Source of the DNA: an uncultured Gammaproteobacteria bacterium
Lineage (GTDB): Bacteria; Pseudomonadota; Gammaproteobacteria; DRLM01
Direction: 5' to 3'
Assembly: GCA_947259075.1 (NCBI GenBank)
Contig: CAMYKQ010000053.1
Span: 1 to 64,000 of the forward strand
Length of the DNA stretch: 64,000 bases
This document shows, piece after piece, positions 62,599-64,000 of the stretch. The notes beneath the pieces were generated by a model. The model was given only the letters and a program-made list of their open reading frames with translations. It was not told the origin of the DNA and searched no databases. Position 1 is the stretch's first letter. The number at the start of each line of letters is the position of its first letter. A program made the translations under genes and the position numbers.

Positions 62599-64000
62599 AT
62601 GTTAAGAAGAACCAAAATTCTGGCCACTCTCGGCCCCGCCACCGATGACCTCAAGGTCTTGGACGGTATCATTCAAGCCGGGGTTGATGTGGTGCGCATC
62701 AATTTCTCCCATGGCGATCCGGCCGACCATCAGCGGCGGGTGGAAGCGGTGCGTAATCGCGCCCGCGCCCACGGCCGCCAAGTGGGCGTGCTCGCGGATT
62801 TGCAGGGACCGAAAATCCGCATCGATCGTTTTAAAGATAAATCGATCACCTTAGTGGAAGGCGAGCGCTTCACCCTGGATGCCAATTGGCCCGCCACCGA
62901 GGGTAATCAAGAACGCGTCGGACTGACCTACAAGGAGCTGCCCAACGACGTCAACCGCGGCGATACGCTCTTGCTCGACGACGGCCGTATCGTCTTGTGG
63001 GTGGAAAAGGTCGACGGCGCTGAGATCATTTGCAAAGTGGTGGTGGCCGGTAAGCTCTCCAACAACAAAGGCATCAATCGCCAGGGCGGCGGCTTGTCCG
63101 CGGCCGCTTTGACTGAAAAAGATATCGCCGACATTAAAACCGCGGCGGAGCTGCAGGCCGATTATCTCGCCGTGTCCTTCCCGCGTTGCGCCGACGATAT
63201 TCACTTGGCCCGGCGCTTGTTGCGCGAGGCTGGCGGTCAGGGTGACATCGTCGCCAAGATCGAGCGCGCCGAGGCCGTGACGGCCATCGAGGAAATCATC
63301 GCCGCCACCGACGCAGTGATGATCGCCCGCGGCGACCTGGGCGTGGAGATCGGCGACGCCGAGCTGCCGGCGGTGCAAAAAGACATCATCCGTTTGGCGC
63401 GCTCCATGAACCGGGTCTCGATCACCGCGACGCAGATGATGGAGTCGATGATTGAAAACCCCATCCCCACCCGGGCCGAGGTCTTCGATGTGGCCAATGC
63501 CGTGCTCGACGGCACCGACGCGGTGATGCTCTCGGCGGAGACCGCGGCGGGAAAATACCCGGTGAAGGCGGTGAGCGCCATGGACCGCATCTGCCGCGAG
63601 GCGGAGAAGCAGCCCTTGGCGAAGACCTCCGATCACCGTTTGAATACCCGCTTCGGCCGCACCGACGAGGCCATCGCCATGGCGGCGATGTATACCGCGA
63701 ATCACTTGGGCGTGCGCGCCATCGCCGCCTTGACCGAATCCGGCTCCACGCCTTTGTGGATGTCGCGCATCAGTTCCGGTATTCCCATCTACGCCTTGAC
63801 GCCCCATGTGGCGACGCGTAGAAAAGTGACACTCTATCGCGGCGTTTATCCCGTGAGTTTCAAAGTGGAAAGCACCAATCACGCCGTGGTCAACAAAGAG
63901 GCGGTGGATGAGCTGGTGCGGCGTGGCGCGGTGCGTGACGGGGATTTGGTCATCATCGCCAAGGGCGATCTGATGGGGGTGCATGGTGGCACCAATGCCA
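62599..64000 (+). CDS. pyk: Pyruvate kinase, PykA type (partial, runs off the window)
   Basis: 467 codons are present and the end lies beyond the window. [20 protein letters not shown] is the PykA start. [26 protein letters not shown] and the ADP/metal site [20 protein letters not shown] (near 246-265) follow. [20 protein letters not shown] is the PK signature. PykA-type enzymes convert phosphoenolpyruvate and ADP to pyruvate and ATP, and are usually activated by sugar phosphates. The ribosome site before the ATG is weak, unlike gap and pgk, which may point to a leader or to translational control. Confidence 0.95.
   Translation, partial: MLRRTKILATLGPATDDLKVLDGIIQAGVDVVRINFSHGDPADHQRRVEAVRNRARAHGRQVGVLADLQGPKIRIDRFKDKSITLVEGERFTLDANWPATEGNQERVGLTYKELPNDVNRGDTLLLDDGRIVLWVEKVDGAEIICKVVVAGKLSNNKGINRQGGGLSAAALTEKDIADIKTAAELQADYLAVSFPRCADDIHLARRLLREAGGQGDIVAKIERAEAVTAIEEIIAATDAVMIARGDLGVEIGDAELPAVQKDIIRLARSMNRVSITATQMMESMIENPIPTRAEVFDVANAVLDGTDAVMLSAETAAGKYPVKAVSAMDRICREAEKQPLAKTSDHRLNTRFGRTDEAIAMAAMYTANHLGVRAIAALTESGSTPLWMSRISSGIPIYALTPHVATRRKVTLYRGVYPVSFKVESTNHAVVNKEAVDELVRRGAVRDGDLVIIAKGDLMGVHGGTNA

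Overview
The window looks like chromosomal DNA of a high-GC gammaproteobacterium, probably environmental and possibly chemolithoautotrophic. The grounds are the E. coli-like 23S/5S end, the ampD-ampE pair, the Pseudomonas-type order pilU / pyrC'-pyrB-pyrR-ruvX-yqgE-tonB-gshB, PEP-CTERM surface proteins, and a metK-ahcY-metF block beside tkt-gap-pgk-pyk. The taxonomy is inferred from gene content and cannot be fixed from this window alone.

Regions. 1-1.6 kb: end of an rRNA operon and a universal-stress gene. 1.7-6 kb: ampD-ampE, then a tightly overlapping cobC-btuF-ROK kinase-VanZ run. 6-9.5 kb: a PEP-CTERM GDSL lipase, two methyltransferases and a small lipoprotein. 9.7-12.3 kb: a visibly AT-richer, histidine-rich metal cluster, including a HupE fused to a periplasmic domain and a 43-residue lipoprotein. 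12.6-17.1 kb: a vitamin B12 operon, btuB-tonB-cob(I)alamin adenosyltransferase, under a complete cobalamin riboswitch. 17.6-19.7 kb: an unknown secreted protein and a metallo-beta-lactamase-fold enzyme. 19.8-24.4 kb: an arsenosugar-type arsenic cluster (two arsenic-associated glycosyltransferases, arsM, radical-SAM arsS), followed by an ECF sigma/anti-sigma pair and a MerA-like flavoenzyme up to 26.9 kb. 27.2-37.6 kb: pilU, then a long leftward run through pyrimidine, nucleic-acid, TonB, flavinylation and glutathione genes. 37.7-40.9 kb: three exported proteins, one cohesin-like, one PEP-CTERM-like and one transglutaminase-like protein with FN3 and dockerin domains. 41.6-48.1 kb: an RND efflux operon with its own TetR regulator and an acrA-like operator. 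48.3-53.5 kb: rsmE, repeats, an AT-rich cyclase-like orphan flanked by inverted repeats, bioA and a PEP-CTERM protein. 53.6-57.4 kb: metF, ahcY (with an SAH riboswitch) and metK. 58-64 kb: tkt, gap, pgk and the start of pyk.

How the genes work together. B12 handling is split in two: CobC and the BtuF binding protein near 4 kb, and BtuB with its own TonB and the adenosyltransferase under the riboswitch near 15 kb; no BtuC or BtuD is present. The methyl cycle (MetF, MetK, AhcY) carries an SAH sensor, which fits a cell with several SAM-dependent arsenic and small-molecule methyltransferases. Glutathione synthesis (GshA, GshB), arsenic methylation, the RND pump and the metal cluster together suggest a metal-stressed habitat.

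The best candidates for something undescribed are the cohesin/dockerin/transglutaminase-like trio, the repeat-flanked cyclase-like gene, and the histidine-rich HupE-fusion cluster with its tiny lipoprotein.
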